64,000 bases of DNA from Streptomyces sp. ISL-36 (GTDB lineage Bacteria; Actinomycetota; Actinomycetes; Streptomycetales; Streptomycetaceae): the NCBI RefSeq assembly GCF_018614205.1, contig NZ_JAGGOS010000053.1, positions 1 to 64,000 of the forward strand, given 5' to 3'. A program made the position numbers and the translations under genes. Of the stretch, positions 16,556 through 26,380 are shown one piece after another (the stretch's first letter is position 1; the number at the start of each line of letters is the position of its first letter). The notes beneath the pieces were generated by a model. It did not search any database and was not told where the DNA came from. It saw only the letters and a list, made by a program, of their open reading frames with translations.

Positions 16556-17230
16556 ATGACGACCGGGCCCCGTATCACCGCCGACGACCTCCAGCACGCC
16601 CTCCGCCTCTCCCTCACCACCCTGCGCACCGCCGCCGCGGGCACCACCGCCGCCGACTGGCAGCGGCCCGCCGGGACGCTCACGTGGAGCTGCTGGGAGA
16701 CCGTCGAGCACCTCGCCGACGATCTCTTCGCCTACGCCGCGCAGATCGGCCTCGAAGCACCGCCGCTCGACCGGGAAGTGCCCTTCCTCTGGGAGCGGCG
16801 GCGCGAGGGCGGCCCCGCCAACGTGACCTACGCCGACCCCGCCGCCGGCACCGCGGGACTGCTCCAGGTCCTGGAGTCCTGCGGAGCGATGCTCGTCGCC
16901 CTGGTCCGTACGGCCCCGGCCGACCGGCGCTCGTACCACGGCTTCGGGATCTCCGACCCCGAGGGCTTCGCGGCGATGGGCATCGTCGAGATCCTTCTCC
17001 ACACCCATGACATCGCCTCCGGCCTCGGGGCTCCTTGGGCGCCGCCCGCCGGTCTGTGCGACCAGGTGCTCACCCGGCTCTTCCCGGACGCGCCCACCGG
17101 GACCGACCGCTGGCCGACCCTGCTGTGGGCCACCGGCCGCGGAGAGCTCCCCGGGCAGGAGCGGCGGACGTCCTGGCGCTGGTACGCCGAGGTGCGCGAC
17201 GCCGGCGAGGAGGCCGGCCTCCCGGTGTGA
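16556..17230 (+). CDS. Maleylpyruvate isomerase N-terminal / DinB-like protein
   Basis: 224 aa, DinB-superfamily four-helix bundle of the mycothiol-dependent maleylpyruvate isomerase N-terminal type. Metal-ligand-like His residues are spaced as expected: ETVEHLADDLF near residue 45 and ILLHTHDIASGL near 145. These proteins use or detoxify with mycothiol or bacillithiol; exact reaction unknown. ATG 16556 is taken; ATGs at 16544 and 16547 are possible. Divergent from the Clp_N gene across the GGTTGACA dyads. Confidence 0.75.
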   Translation: MTTGPRITADDLQHALRLSLTTLRTAAAGTTAADWQRPAGTLTWSCWETVEHLADDLFAYAAQIGLEAPPLDREVPFLWERRREGGPANVTYADPAAGTAGLLQVLESCGAMLVALVRTAPADRRSYHGFGISDPEGFAAMGIVEILLHTHDIASGLGAPWAPPAGLCDQVLTRLFPDAPTGTDRWPTLLWATGRGELPGQERRTSWRWYAEVRDAGEEAGLPV

Positions 17231-17286
17231 TCAGCGCCACTCCCGTTCCCTGTGACACTTGCGCTCCATGGATCGCTTGGTGGGGC

Positions 17287-17730
17287 ATGCACCGGGAATC
17301 CGACAACGCGCCGACCATGCCGTCCGCCCACGGAATGCGTGCCTATGTGACCCAGTTCGTCGACCGGCTCACGGGCCGAAGCCGACTGCCGCTCGACTAC
17401 TCCGTGGCCAGCCTCCGACTGGTCGACCTGATAGTCGACGGGCTCAGACGCGACGATCCCGACCGGGCCCGGGTCGACCCGATCCTCCAGGGCCTCGGCG
17501 CGTACACCGGGGAGGTGATCGTGCGGCGGGCCGGGGGGCGCTGGGTGGACTTCGACCAGGGGCAGCGGGAGTTCTTCCGGCAGCCGGTCGGGATACGGAT
17601 GCCCGACGGACGCGCCTGGAACCCGCTCGGAAAGGTCGTCAACCGCTTCGAGACCGGCCCTGAAGAATCGGTACAGCGCTTCTATCTCCTGCTTCACGGC
17701 CGGTTCCGAACTCCTGTGCGCTGCCTGTGA
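17287..17730 (+). CDS. Conserved hypothetical protein
   Basis: 147 aa soluble protein, beginning MHRESDNAPTMPSAHG, with an ordered central part (VDLIVDGLRRDD, YTGEVIVRRAGGRWVDFD, IRMPDGRAWNPLGKVVNRFE). I recognise it as a conserved streptomycete protein but cannot assign a function. ATG 17287 follows GGTGGGG. The next gene, an ECF sigma factor, starts 121 bp later. Confidence 0.7.
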   Translation: MHRESDNAPTMPSAHGMRAYVTQFVDRLTGRSRLPLDYSVASLRLVDLIVDGLRRDDPDRARVDPILQGLGAYTGEVIVRRAGGRWVDFDQGQREFFRQPVGIRMPDGRAWNPLGKVVNRFETGPEESVQRFYLLLHGRFRTPVRCL

Positions 17731-17851
17731 GGCTGTGACGTTTCCGCCGGGCCGCGCGCTGAAGGGAAGGGGGAACGGCGCGCGGTGCGCCCCGCTCTCC
17801 TGGAGGGCATGGGCACGGTGTGCGGTGCCGAGTCGGCACGAAGAGGGAAGC

Positions 17852-18433
17852 GTGGGCGCGGACGACGCGGAACTGGGGATCCTTGTCGAGCGCGCGCAGC
17901 GCGGGGACGAAGACGCCTTCGCCCGGGCCTACCGCCTGGTGCAGCCCGGACTGCTCGGCTACGTACGGGGCCTGGTCGGGGAGGACGCCGAGGACGTCGC
18001 CTCCGAGGCCTGGCTCGAGATCGCCCGGGACCTGGGACGGTTCCGCGGCGACGGGGCCGGGTTCCGGGGCTGGACCGCGACGATCGCCCGCCACCGGGCG
18101 CTCGATCATCTGCGCAGACAGCGGCGTCGGCCCCGGACCTCCTTACTGGAGCAGGACGTACTGGAGCTGCCGGGCGGTCAGGACACCGCCGCCGCGGCCC
18201 TGGAGACCCTCTCCACGGAGCAGACGCTCGCCCTGGTCCGCAGCCTGCCACCGGACCAGGCCGAGGCCGTCCTGCTCCGGGTGGTGGTCGGCCTGGACGG
18301 ACCGGCGACCGCCCGCGTCCTGGGCAAACGCCCCGGGGCGGTCCGCACGGCGGGCCACCGGGGCCTGAGGAGACTGGCCGGCCTGCTGGCCGCCGCCGCG
18401 GAGCCGCCGCGACGGCAGAAGGATGGAACATGA
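17852..18433 (+). CDS. ECF RNA polymerase sigma factor (copy 1)
   Basis: 193 aa group IV sigma factor. Region 2: DEDAFARAYRLVQPGLLGYV, DAEDVASEAWLEIARDL, GWTATIARHRALDHLRR. Region 4: VRSLPPDQAEAVLLRVVVGL and VLGKRPGAVRTAGHRGLRRL. GTG 17852 is supported by GAGGGA five bases upstream; a longer frame from 17735 is untypical. It overlaps the next gene by ATGA, the usual layout for a sigma factor and its membrane regulator. A close paralogue is at 20046. Confidence 0.92.
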   Translation: MGADDAELGILVERAQRGDEDAFARAYRLVQPGLLGYVRGLVGEDAEDVASEAWLEIARDLGRFRGDGAGFRGWTATIARHRALDHLRRQRRRPRTSLLEQDVLELPGGQDTAAAALETLSTEQTLALVRSLPPDQAEAVLLRVVVGLDGPATARVLGKRPGAVRTAGHRGLRRLAGLLAAAAEPPRRQKDGT

Positions 18434-19047
18434 CACGGGAACCGGACACCGACGAGGGCCCCGCCCCGGGGGCCGACCTGCCGGCCGACGTACGAGCCGC
18501 CGCGCCGCTCGACGCGGGTGAGGCGCTCGCGCGGGAGGCGTTCCGGGCCGCACGGGACGCCGGGAAGCACCGCACGCTGCGGACCCGACGGCAGGACGAC
18601 TGGCGTCCCGCCCGGGTACGGAGGCGGTGGCGCGGTTCCCTGCGGACGGCCGCCTTCGGGGTCGCCGCGACGGTCCTCCTCGGCGGCGTCGCGGTGGCGG
18701 CGGCCGGGAGCGTGGACCCCGTCGAGCCGGCACCGGAAGGCGGCCCGGCCCATGAACGCCCCTCCGCCCCCGGGGCCTCCGCGGGCCCCGGCGCGACGTA
18801 CGGGGGGCCGGGAGAGCTCACGGCCCCGGTGCGCCCCGCCGCCGAAGGGCGCCGCGAGCCGGCGGCGGCGCCGGAGGACGAGACGCAGGGCCGTGACCGT
18901 GACCGTGACAAGGGCCACGGCGCCGGTCCGGTCAGGGGCGGCCGCGGCATCGACAGACGCCACGAGCTCAAGGGTGACCATGGAGCCCAAGGGCGCCACA
19001 GGCCCAAGGACTTCAGGAACGACGGCCCCGGGCGCGCCAGGCCCTAG
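18430..19047 (+). CDS. Membrane partner of ECF sigma factor (putative anti-sigma)
   Basis: 205 aa with a 70-residue cytoplasmic N-terminus, one helix at about 72-92 (LRTAAFGVAATVLLGGVAVA) and a Pro/Gly/Arg-rich, repetitive outer region (GRDRDRDKGH). There is no zinc anti-sigma HxxxCxxC motif, so the anti-sigma role is inferred only from the ATGA overlap with the sigma gene and from topology. It parallels the larger protein at 20732. Confidence 0.7.
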   Translation: MTREPDTDEGPAPGADLPADVRAAAPLDAGEALAREAFRAARDAGKHRTLRTRRQDDWRPARVRRRWRGSLRTAAFGVAATVLLGGVAVAAAGSVDPVEPAPEGGPAHERPSAPGASAGPGATYGGPGELTAPVRPAAEGRREPAAAPEDETQGRDRDRDKGHGAGPVRGGRGIDRRHELKGDHGAQGRHRPKDFRNDGPGRARP

Positions 19048-19119
19048 CCGGGCCGTTCGGAGAGGTCACAGACGGGTCGGATGATGTGTCACCTTTTGGG
19101 CCCGCTTGAGGAGACTGGC

Positions 19120-19143
19120 AGTGGTACGCTATGTGGTACCACT
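19120..19143. promoter_or_regulatory. Toxin-antitoxin operator dyad
   Basis: AGTGGTAC (19120-19127) and GTACCACT (19136-19143) form an 8-bp-arm dyad; inside it GTGGTACCAC is itself palindromic. It lies 19 bp before the antitoxin start, where YefM-type antitoxins bind to autoregulate. Confidence 0.7.
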
Positions 19144-19162
19144 TGAGTTAGGGAGCCAGTCC

Positions 19163-19444
19163 ATGTCGATAACTGCGAGCGAAGCCCGCAAGGCTCTCTT
19201 TCCCCTGATCAAGAAGGTCAACGACGATCACGAGGCGATCGAGATCGTCTCCAAGCACGGCAACGCCGTACTCATCTCGTCCGAGGACTATGCGGCACTG
19301 CGCGAAGGCTCGTACCTGCTGCGCTCACCGGCGAACGCCCGCCGACTGCTCAAGGCATATGAGAACGCCCTGGGCAACATCAACGTGTCGGAGCGTGAGC
19401 TGATCGATCCGGACGCGGTGGACCCTGCTGCGGGTGCTGCGTGA
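19163..19444 (+). CDS. Type II antitoxin, Phd/YefM family
   Basis: 93 aa antitoxin. The N-terminal DNA-binding/dimer domain reads [20 protein letters not shown] and [20 protein letters not shown], standard for YefM, and the flexible C-terminus would wrap the toxin. ATG 19163 follows AGGGAG by 7 bp. It overlaps the toxin gene by 4 bp (GTGA). Expected role: neutralise the YoeB RNase and repress the operon at the dyad upstream. Confidence 0.94.
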   Translation: MSITASEARKALFPLIKKVNDDHEAIEIVSKHGNAVLISSEDYAALREGSYLLRSPANARRLLKAYENALGNINVSERELIDPDAVDPAAGAA

Positions 19445-19695
19445 GGCTTGTCTTCGAGGACCAGGGCTGGGAGGACTACACGTCCTGGCTCAAGAACGAC
19501 CGCAAGATGCTCGCTCGAATCAACAGGCTCATCGAGGACGTCAAGCGTGACCCCTTCACGGGGATCGGCAAGCCCGAGCCCCTCAAGTACCACTTGCCCG
19601 GGGCGTGGTCGAGGCGGATCGACGACGAGCACCGCCTTGTGTACCTGGTCACGGACAAGGAGATCGTGATCCTCGCCGCCCGCTACCACTACTGA
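19441..19695 (+). CDS. Type II toxin, YoeB family mRNA interferase
   Basis: 84 aa, the exact length of E. coli YoeB. The catalytic residues known for YoeB are all in place by the same numbering: Glu46 (GKPEPLKYH), Arg65 ([10 protein letters not shown]), His83 and Tyr84 at the C-terminus. It cleaves mRNA at the ribosomal A site when free of antitoxin. GTG start overlaps the antitoxin stop. Confidence 0.95.
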   Translation: MRLVFEDQGWEDYTSWLKNDRKMLARINRLIEDVKRDPFTGIGKPEPLKYHLPGAWSRRIDDEHRLVYLVTDKEIVILAARYHY

Positions 19696-19807
19696 CCGCT
19701 GAGTCGGTTCAAGCTGTACCGGGATAGGTCGCCGTGCTGACCGACGGCGCTCTGTCAGAGATGCCCCGCGCCCGCATTTTGGCTGGTCAGAGCGGTGGAA
19801 AGGAAGA

Positions 19808-19847
19808 CGACCGGGGCCGCCACCCCCCACAGGAGAGGCCCCGGTCG
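19808..19847 (+). terminator. Terminator after the toxin-antitoxin module
   Basis: CGACCGGGGCC (19808-19818) / GGCCCCGGTCG (19837-19847), 11-bp perfect stem, 18-nt loop, 112 bp past the toxin stop. It falls in the 350-bp gene-free stretch 19696-20045; the rest of that stretch shows only the leader of the following sigma gene. Confidence 0.7.
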
Positions 19848-20045
19848 CCGTCCGCCGGAGCCGCAGCACGGCCCCGTACTCCTCTCAGCGCCGTGCGTGC
19901 GTTTTCTGTCACACCCTGAGAGCGCTTGTCGCGGCGGGAGAAGGTTGCACGCTGTACAAAGACCGGACGAACATGGACGCGGTGACGGGAAAGGACGTAG
20001 CGTGCTGGTGCGCGCCGGGCGGCGTGGCGGTGGTGACCAGCCGCG

Positions 20046-20732
20046 ATGACGAACAGGTTGTGGGGAGTGCTGGGGGACGACGCGGAGCTGACGGCCGCGG
20101 TGCTCGCTGCGCAGGACGGGGACGAAGACGCCTTCCGTACTGTGTATCGCGCCGTGCATCCCCGGCTGCTGGGCTACATACGCACACTGGTCGGTGACGC
20201 CGACGCCGAGGACGTCGCCTCCGAGTCCTGGCTCCAGATCGCCCGTGACCTCGACCGCTTCAGCGGTGACGCGGACCGGTTCCGGGGCTGGGCGGCCCGT
20301 ATCGCCCGCAACCGGGCGCTGGACCACATCCGGATGCGGGGCAGACGCCCCGCCTCGGGCGGCGACGAGACCGAACTCACCGACGAACCCGCCGACTCCG
20401 ACACCGCGGACGAGGCCCTGGAAGCACTGGCCACCGGCCACACCATGAAACTGATTGCCCAACTGCCGCAGGACCAGGCCGAGGCCGTGGTCCTGCGGGT
20501 CGTGGTCGGGCTCGACGCCAAGAGCGCCGCCGACACCCTGGGAAAGCGTCCCGGCGCGGTACGGACCGCGGCGCACCGCGGGCTCAAGCGGCTCGCCGAG
20601 CTCCTCGGCACCGACGGTGACGGGACCACCCCCCCACTCGGGGGCGTACCGCCACAACGCGGTCGCAGACCCGGCGCGCCTGCCCCCGGTGGTGTGACGC
20701 AATCGCGTGCGCGGACGCAGAAGGACATGTGA
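20046..20732 (+). CDS. ECF RNA polymerase sigma factor (copy 2)
   Basis: 228 aa ECF sigma factor, clearly paralogous to the one at 17852: compare VASESWLQIARDLDRFSGDA with VASEAWLEIARDLGRFRGDG, and VVGLDAKSAADTLGKRPGAV with VVGLDGPATARVLGKRPGAV. Regions 2 and 4 are intact; a 30-residue Gly/Pro-rich tail extends beyond region 4. ATG 20046. It overlaps the next gene. Confidence 0.92.
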   Translation: MTNRLWGVLGDDAELTAAVLAAQDGDEDAFRTVYRAVHPRLLGYIRTLVGDADAEDVASESWLQIARDLDRFSGDADRFRGWAARIARNRALDHIRMRGRRPASGGDETELTDEPADSDTADEALEALATGHTMKLIAQLPQDQAEAVVLRVVVGLDAKSAADTLGKRPGAVRTAAHRGLKRLAELLGTDGDGTTPPLGGVPPQRGRRPGAPAPGGVTQSRARTQKDM

Positions 20733-21943
20733 TGGCCGACGAGCGGTATGAATGGCTCGACCAGGAGGCCGCGGAGCGATTGCTGCGCGGCGAGCCGGTC
20801 GGCCCCGTCGACGATCACGCCCGCGCGCAGGCCGAGCGCCTCGCCCAGGCCCTGGCGGAGGCCAGGTCCGTCCCCTTCGCTCGTACGACGGCGGAGGCCG
20901 AACTTCCCGGCGAGGCGGCCGCCCTGGCCGCCTTCCGCAAGGCCACCGCCGAGCGCGCCGTCGGCCGCTCGCCGATCGCGCACACCGCCGCGTCCGCGGA
21001 GCTCGGCGGGGTCCGGCTCGCACCGGTCCTGCACCCGGCCCGCCGGTGGGGCCGCTCACTGAAGTACGGACTGGCGGCCGCGGTCGCCGCCGTCGCGGTC
21101 GGCGGTGTCGCCGTCGCGTCCGGTACGGGCATGCTGCCGTTCGACAGGGACGCCCCCACGCCCGCCGGCTCCGTGTCGGCCGTGGACACGCCGGAGCCGG
21201 TCGTCTCCGGATCCCCGGACGACGGCTTCGGCAGCGGCGGGCCCTCGGCGCCGCCCACCGGCGACGGCCGGTCCCCCGACGCGTCCTCCTCGGCCCCGAC
21301 GCCCCCGGTGGTGGCCGGTTCCGGCGGTACGGACGGCGACAGCGGCGGGACCGCCGAGCCGGGGAGGAGCAAGGGTTCGCCGGACCCCGACGGTGACACC
21401 TCGGGTGTGACGAACGCCACGAACGTCAAGGCCTGCCAGGACTTCCGGGCCGGACGCCTCGACGACAGCGGTGTGCGCAGGCTCACGAAGGAGGCGCGGA
21501 CCGGCGAGACCGTCCGGCGCTTCTGCGACCGCGTCCTGGCCGGCGGCTCGGACTCGGGAAGCTCCTCGGGCGCCACGAAGGGCGGCTCCACCAGAGACAC
21601 CTCCGGCGGCGACTCGTCCGGCGGCAAGGGCGACGGCAAGGGCGGCGACGACGACTCCGCCGGCGAAGGGGATCGAGCGGGCGGCTCCTCCGGCGCCGGC
21701 GGCAAGAGCACCGGCGGCAAGAGCACGGGCGGCAAGAGCACCGGTGGCAGCGGCGCGGGCGGCAAGAGCTCCGGCGCCAAGACCTCCGGCGGCAAGACCT
21801 CCGGCGGCAAGGGCGGCGGCGACCGGAACACCGGCCGCGGCGCGGCCCCCGACCAGGCTCCGGGCAAGGGCGGACGGGCCTCCACGACCGCCGTCGAACC
21901 CGCCCCGCAGCTCTCCGCGGAACCCGTGACGCACGAGGTGTGA
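20732..21943 (+). CDS. Repeat-rich membrane partner of ECF sigma factor
   Basis: 403 aa. Cytoplasmic acidic N-terminus (about 1-110; YEWLDQEAAERLLRGEPV), one helix at about 110-132 (LKYGLAAAVAAVAVGGVAVA), then a long outer region: Ser/Pro/Gly linker, a small module with two Cys (KACQDFRAGRLDDSGVRRL ... RRFCDRVL) and a GGKSTGG-type repeat tract (coding bases about 21690-21820). No zinc anti-sigma motif. ATG 20732 shares its A with the sigma stop TGA and has AAGGA six bases upstream; GTG 20729 is the alternative. Sensor/anti-sigma role is inferred from context. Confidence 0.7.
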   Translation: MADERYEWLDQEAAERLLRGEPVGPVDDHARAQAERLAQALAEARSVPFARTTAEAELPGEAAALAAFRKATAERAVGRSPIAHTAASAELGGVRLAPVLHPARRWGRSLKYGLAAAVAAVAVGGVAVASGTGMLPFDRDAPTPAGSVSAVDTPEPVVSGSPDDGFGSGGPSAPPTGDGRSPDASSSAPTPPVVAGSGGTDGDSGGTAEPGRSKGSPDPDGDTSGVTNATNVKACQDFRAGRLDDSGVRRLTKEARTGETVRRFCDRVLAGGSDSGSSSGATKGGSTRDTSGGDSSGGKGDGKGGDDDSAGEGDRAGGSSGAGGKSTGGKSTGGKSTGGSGAGGKSSGAKTSGGKTSGGKGGGDRNTGRGAAPDQAPGKGGRASTTAVEPAPQLSAEPVTHEV

Positions 21944-22040
21944 CACTTTTCGACCCGTCGGCGCAGTACTGAATGAGCCGACTGGTCATCGGCCGCGCAG
22001 TGAGCCGGGGTTCCCCCCGTACCTTCGGCTCCGCGCACCC

Positions 22041-22079
22041 GGCGCGGGTGGGACACGTTCCCCCGGTCCCACCCGCGCC
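22041..22079. terminator. Bidirectional terminator hairpin
   Basis: GGCGCGGGTGGGAC (22041-22054) / GTCCCACCCGCGCC (22066-22079), 14-bp perfect stem, 11-nt loop, between convergent genes. Confidence 0.85.
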
Positions 22080-22110
22080 CCTTCCGCCCGTCCCTCCCGG
22101 CCATCGGGGC

Positions 22111-22977
22111 CTACCAGTGGACGACGACCTTGTCGCCGACGTTCACCTGGCCGAAGAGCGTGGCGATCTTCCCCCGGTCCCGGACGTTGACGCAGCCGTG
22201 CGAGGCCCCGTTGTAGCCGCGGGCCGCGAAGTCCGACGAGTAGTGCACGGCCTGGCCGCCGCTGAAGAACATCGCGTACGGCATGGGCGTGTGGTAGATC
22301 GTCGAGACGTGGTCACGGCTCTTGAAGTCGACCTTGAACGTGCCCTCGCGGGTCGGGGTGTTCTCCGAGCCGAAGCGGACGTCCATCGACGAGACGACCT
22401 TGCCGTCGATCATCCAGGCCAGCGTCCGGCTCTCCTTGCTGATGCACAGCACCCGCCCGGTCATGCAGCGGGCGTCGGGCTTGTCCAGCTTGTTGGTGGT
22501 GGACGGCTTCAGCTCGTCCGCCGTGGGCTCGTGGGTCATCGCGAGGAGCCGCTGCCAGGTCGTCTCGTCCACCGAGCCGGTCTGCGGCAGCTCCCGCTTC
22601 TTCTGGAAGCCCTTGACCGCCCCCGCGGTCATCGTGCCGAAGAAGCCCGTGGGGGCGCGGTCGAAGTAGCCGATCTGCCGCAGCCGCGCCTGCAGCTCGC
22701 GCACCTGCGCGCTCTCGTCCCCGTCGGTCATCAGGACCTTGGCGGCCGGCGCGTCGGAGGTCGGCGACGCGGTGGCCGAAGCGGACGGCTTGTCGTCCGT
22801 CGTGCCTGAAGCCGACGGCGTCGCCGCGGGCTGCGAGGACGCCGACGAAGCGGAGGCGGAGGGCGCCGGAGCGGACGTACCGCCGCCCGGTCCCGCGGCC
22901 TGTGCGGTACAGCCGGTGGCGAGCGCCACGGCGGCCACGGCTATGAGCGATCTGAAGACGACGGACGAACGGTGCAT
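22111..22977 (-). CDS. L,D-transpeptidase lipoprotein with peptidoglycan-binding domain
   Basis: 288 aa cell-wall enzyme. Lipoprotein signal with lipobox ATGC (Cys23), Ser/Pro-rich linker, peptidoglycan-binding domain 1 (VRELQARLRQIGYFDRAP, about 95-150) and a YkuD catalytic domain ending in the motif His ... SHGCVNVRD with the nucleophilic Cys. It makes 3-3 cross-links in peptidoglycan. ATG 22977 is chosen because it gives a proper signal peptide and follows GGGGGG. A second L,D-transpeptidase is at 47174. Confidence 0.93.
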   Translation of the reverse strand: MHRSSVVFRSLIAVAAVALATGCTAQAAGPGGGTSAPAPSASASSASSQPAATPSASGTTDDKPSASATASPTSDAPAAKVLMTDGDESAQVRELQARLRQIGYFDRAPTGFFGTMTAGAVKGFQKKRELPQTGSVDETTWQRLLAMTHEPTADELKPSTTNKLDKPDARCMTGRVLCISKESRTLAWMIDGKVVSSMDVRFGSENTPTREGTFKVDFKSRDHVSTIYHTPMPYAMFFSGGQAVHYSSDFAARGYNGASHGCVNVRDRGKIATLFGQVNVGDKVVVHW

Positions 22978-23062
22978 GGATGCCCCCCGAGACATGTGTG
23001 TGTACCTAAGGGATGCTTCCCGCGGCCGCTTGGTTGCGCACGCCCCGGAAGTACGGCGCATG

Positions 23063-23115
23063 CTGTGAGGAAGGTCTTGCGAGGAAGTCTTCGAGGACGG
23101 CCTGTGAGGAAGGTC
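23063..23115. repeat. 14-bp direct repeat upstream of the mutase
   Basis: CTGTGAGGAAGGTC occurs at 23063-23076 and 23102-23115, 39 bp apart, in the divergent gap between the transpeptidase and mutase genes. Possible regulator sites; otherwise this 231-bp gap shows nothing I can name. Confidence 0.5.
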
Positions 23116-23208
23116 CCAGCGTGCGGCTCTCCACCGGCCGCACGGCCGCCGCTACAGTCCGTCGCGAGGGTTGGTACCACTCAGTAGGTCTATCGGGAGG
23201 CACAACAG

Positions 23209-24789
<1,581 letters not shown>

Positions 24790-24880
24790 TCTTCCGGGAT
24801 ACGGAACGCCGAGGCGGAGTGTCGTACCCACGTGCGACAGTTCCGCTGAAACACCTGGAGTCTGAGCAGTGGAAACGCAG

Positions 24881-24915
24881 CGGCCCCGCCTCTCATCCCG
24901 GAGAGAGCGGGGCCG
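24881..24915. terminator. Bidirectional terminator
   Basis: CGGCCCCGC (24881-24889) / GCGGGGCCG (24907-24915), extended inward by CTCTC/GAGAG around ATCCCG. Between convergent genes. Confidence 0.8.
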
Positions 24916-24923
24916 ATGTGCGT

Positions 24924-25679
24924 CTACGACGGTATCGGCGTAGCCCGCTCCCAGAGCTCCTCCGCGTGCTCCGCGAACCGAGACCACAAGCCGCCGTCGC
25001 CGTGCCGCCGCAGGTGCAAGAGCGGCGAATCGTGGCCGACGAGGCGCGCCAGATGCGGTGTCACGAGTGCCTGATCGTCAAACCGGAACACGCTCAGACT
25101 GACGTGGTTGGCGGCGTCCTCGGCAGCGCTGAACCGGGCCTCGACGCCGTCGACGGGCCCAAGCCGAGCCAGCTCATCCAGCGTGATCCGGATGCGCGTG
25201 GACACCGACAGGGCAACGCCTTCGATGATCTCGCGCTGCCGGGTCACCTCGCCCTCAGGGTCACCGAGGAGGAACCGCACTCGGCACCCCGCCTCCGCCT
25301 TACGCCGGACCAGGTCGCCGAACGCTGGTACCTGCGTCCAGAAGAAGTAGTTCGTGTACCCCGCGAGCAGTAGCTCGCGCTCAGCGCCGGCTGCAAGGTC
25401 GGCCCACACCGTGGATGGGCACGCCGACCGGTACGGGTAGGTGCGAAGAATCTCCCGGTCGTTTCCGAGCTTCACCCGGTCCTGTACGGCCTTCGGCCAG
25501 ATCATGTCCTCATCCACTCCCAGTGCCCGCGCGGCATCCTCGCGGTTCCGCGCGTGCGGCGAGAGCATCTCGTCTGCAAGCCATCGTTCCACCTGCTTCG
25601 CGGATACCCCCACGTGGTACGCCAGTTGGCGGGAGGACACGCCGGCATCGTCCATTGCTGACCGTAACGCCGTGTTCAC
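24924..25679 (-). CDS. HTH regulator with DUF5919-like C-terminal domain
   Basis: 251 aa. N-terminal XRE-type helix-turn-helix (SSRQLAYHVGVSAKQVERWL, about 14-34). The C-terminal part (REILRTYPYRSACPSTVWAD, ERELLLAGYTNYFFWTQVP, EAGCRVRFLLGDPEGEV) resembles the phospholipase-D-like DUF5919 domain attached to many streptomycete HTH proteins. GTG 25679 is 6 bp after AGAGGGGG. Function unknown; such genes often sit in variable patches. Its codon use is slightly less GC3-rich than its neighbours. Confidence 0.8.
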   Translation of the reverse strand: MNTALRSAMDDAGVSSRQLAYHVGVSAKQVERWLADEMLSPHARNREDAARALGVDEDMIWPKAVQDRVKLGNDREILRTYPYRSACPSTVWADLAAGAERELLLAGYTNYFFWTQVPAFGDLVRRKAEAGCRVRFLLGDPEGEVTRQREIIEGVALSVSTRIRITLDELARLGPVDGVEARFSAAEDAANHVSLSVFRFDDQALVTPHLARLVGHDSPLLHLRRHGDGGLWSRFAEHAEELWERATPIPS

Positions 25680-25826
25680 TGTCAACCCCCTCTGCCCGGA
25701 CTTCTGGGCCTTGTTCGACCCTAGCGGCAGACGTCTGAACTGTCCCTGCGCGGGACGCAGATACGCCCACCCGTGGGTGCCATGGTGGGGACATCCCGGA
25801 GGAGAACCGCAGGAAGAGAGCAGCCG

Positions 25827-26065
25827 ATGAGCATGCCGACCACCGCGCCCCCGATCCGCCGTCCCGTGACTGAACAGGAGGCCGCCGAAACCTTCCTTGC
25901 CCTCAAGGCCGCGATGGAGGAGGCGGGATTCCCCACGCGGGGGATGTACCGCGACGTCCAGCCCAGTCACACGGGCGACGTCCCGTGTACGCCCTCGGCA
26001 CCGTCACCATGAGCGGCGCGAAGCGGCTCGCGGCCATCCTCAGGGCCGCCCGGCGGCCCCAGTGA
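25827..26065 (+). pseudogene. Small conserved gene with probable frameshift
   Basis: Frame 1 runs from ATG 25827 (after AGGAAGAG) to a stop at 26010-26012, giving 61 aa that start MSMPTTAPPIRRPVTEQEAA and end in a Pro/Ser run unlike the rest. From GTG 25986 the +1 frame gives VYALGTVTMSGAKRLAAILR and ends at 26065, which reads as the natural C-terminus (GDVP-VYALGTVT). One inserted base near 25985 would join them. So either a real frameshift or a sequencing error. Function unknown; possibly paired with the HTH protein divergent to it. Confidence 0.55.
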
Positions 26066-26159
26066 GATACCGCGCCTCGCCGGCCGCGCCGCTGTCTTCC
26101 TGATCGCGGTGGCCGTGGGCGCGCTCGGCGCTGCCCTGTGGCTCCGCACCCCATAGGCC

Positions 26160-26189
26160 GCCTCGCTCCGGCCCTCACCGGAGCGAGGC
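26160..26189 (+). terminator. Terminator hairpin in accessory patch
   Basis: GCCTCGCTCCGG (26160-26171), loop CCCTCA, CCGGAGCGAGGC (26178-26189): 12-bp perfect stem. Confidence 0.8.
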
Positions 26190-26228
26190 CGTACAGAGCA
26201 CACCTCAACCAACCGAACGGAGTGGCAC

Positions 26229-26372
26229 ATGCCCAAGCACGGCGGTGGAAGCGGCAGCGGTTCCGGCGGAAGCCAGCAGGACGACGGCAGCAGCGGTCGC
26301 GGGCACGGTGGCGGCGGCTCGGAGACGAGCGGCGGCAACAGCTCCGACGGCTCCGGCCCCGCAAAGAAGTAG
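26229..26372 (+). CDS. Gly/Ser-rich small peptide
   Basis: 47 aa, beginning MPKHGGGSGSGSGG and ending GSGPAKK; nearly all Gly, Ser, Asp and Gln with no Cys and no signal peptide. It lies 8 bp before a PIMT-like methyltransferase remnant. Small peptides beside such methyltransferases are often RiPP precursors, but this one shows no recognised leader or core, so the idea is only a possibility. A weak start context (GGAGTGGCACATG) is present. Confidence 0.45.
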   Translation: MPKHGGGSGSGSGGSQQDDGSSGRGHGGGGSETSGGNSSDGSGPAKK

Positions 26373-26380
26373 AGGACTCA

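Noticed and set aside
18430..19047. Calling this a zinc anti-sigma factor
   Set aside because: No HxxxCxxC motif; only topology and gene overlap support a sigma-partner role, so the name was kept cautious.
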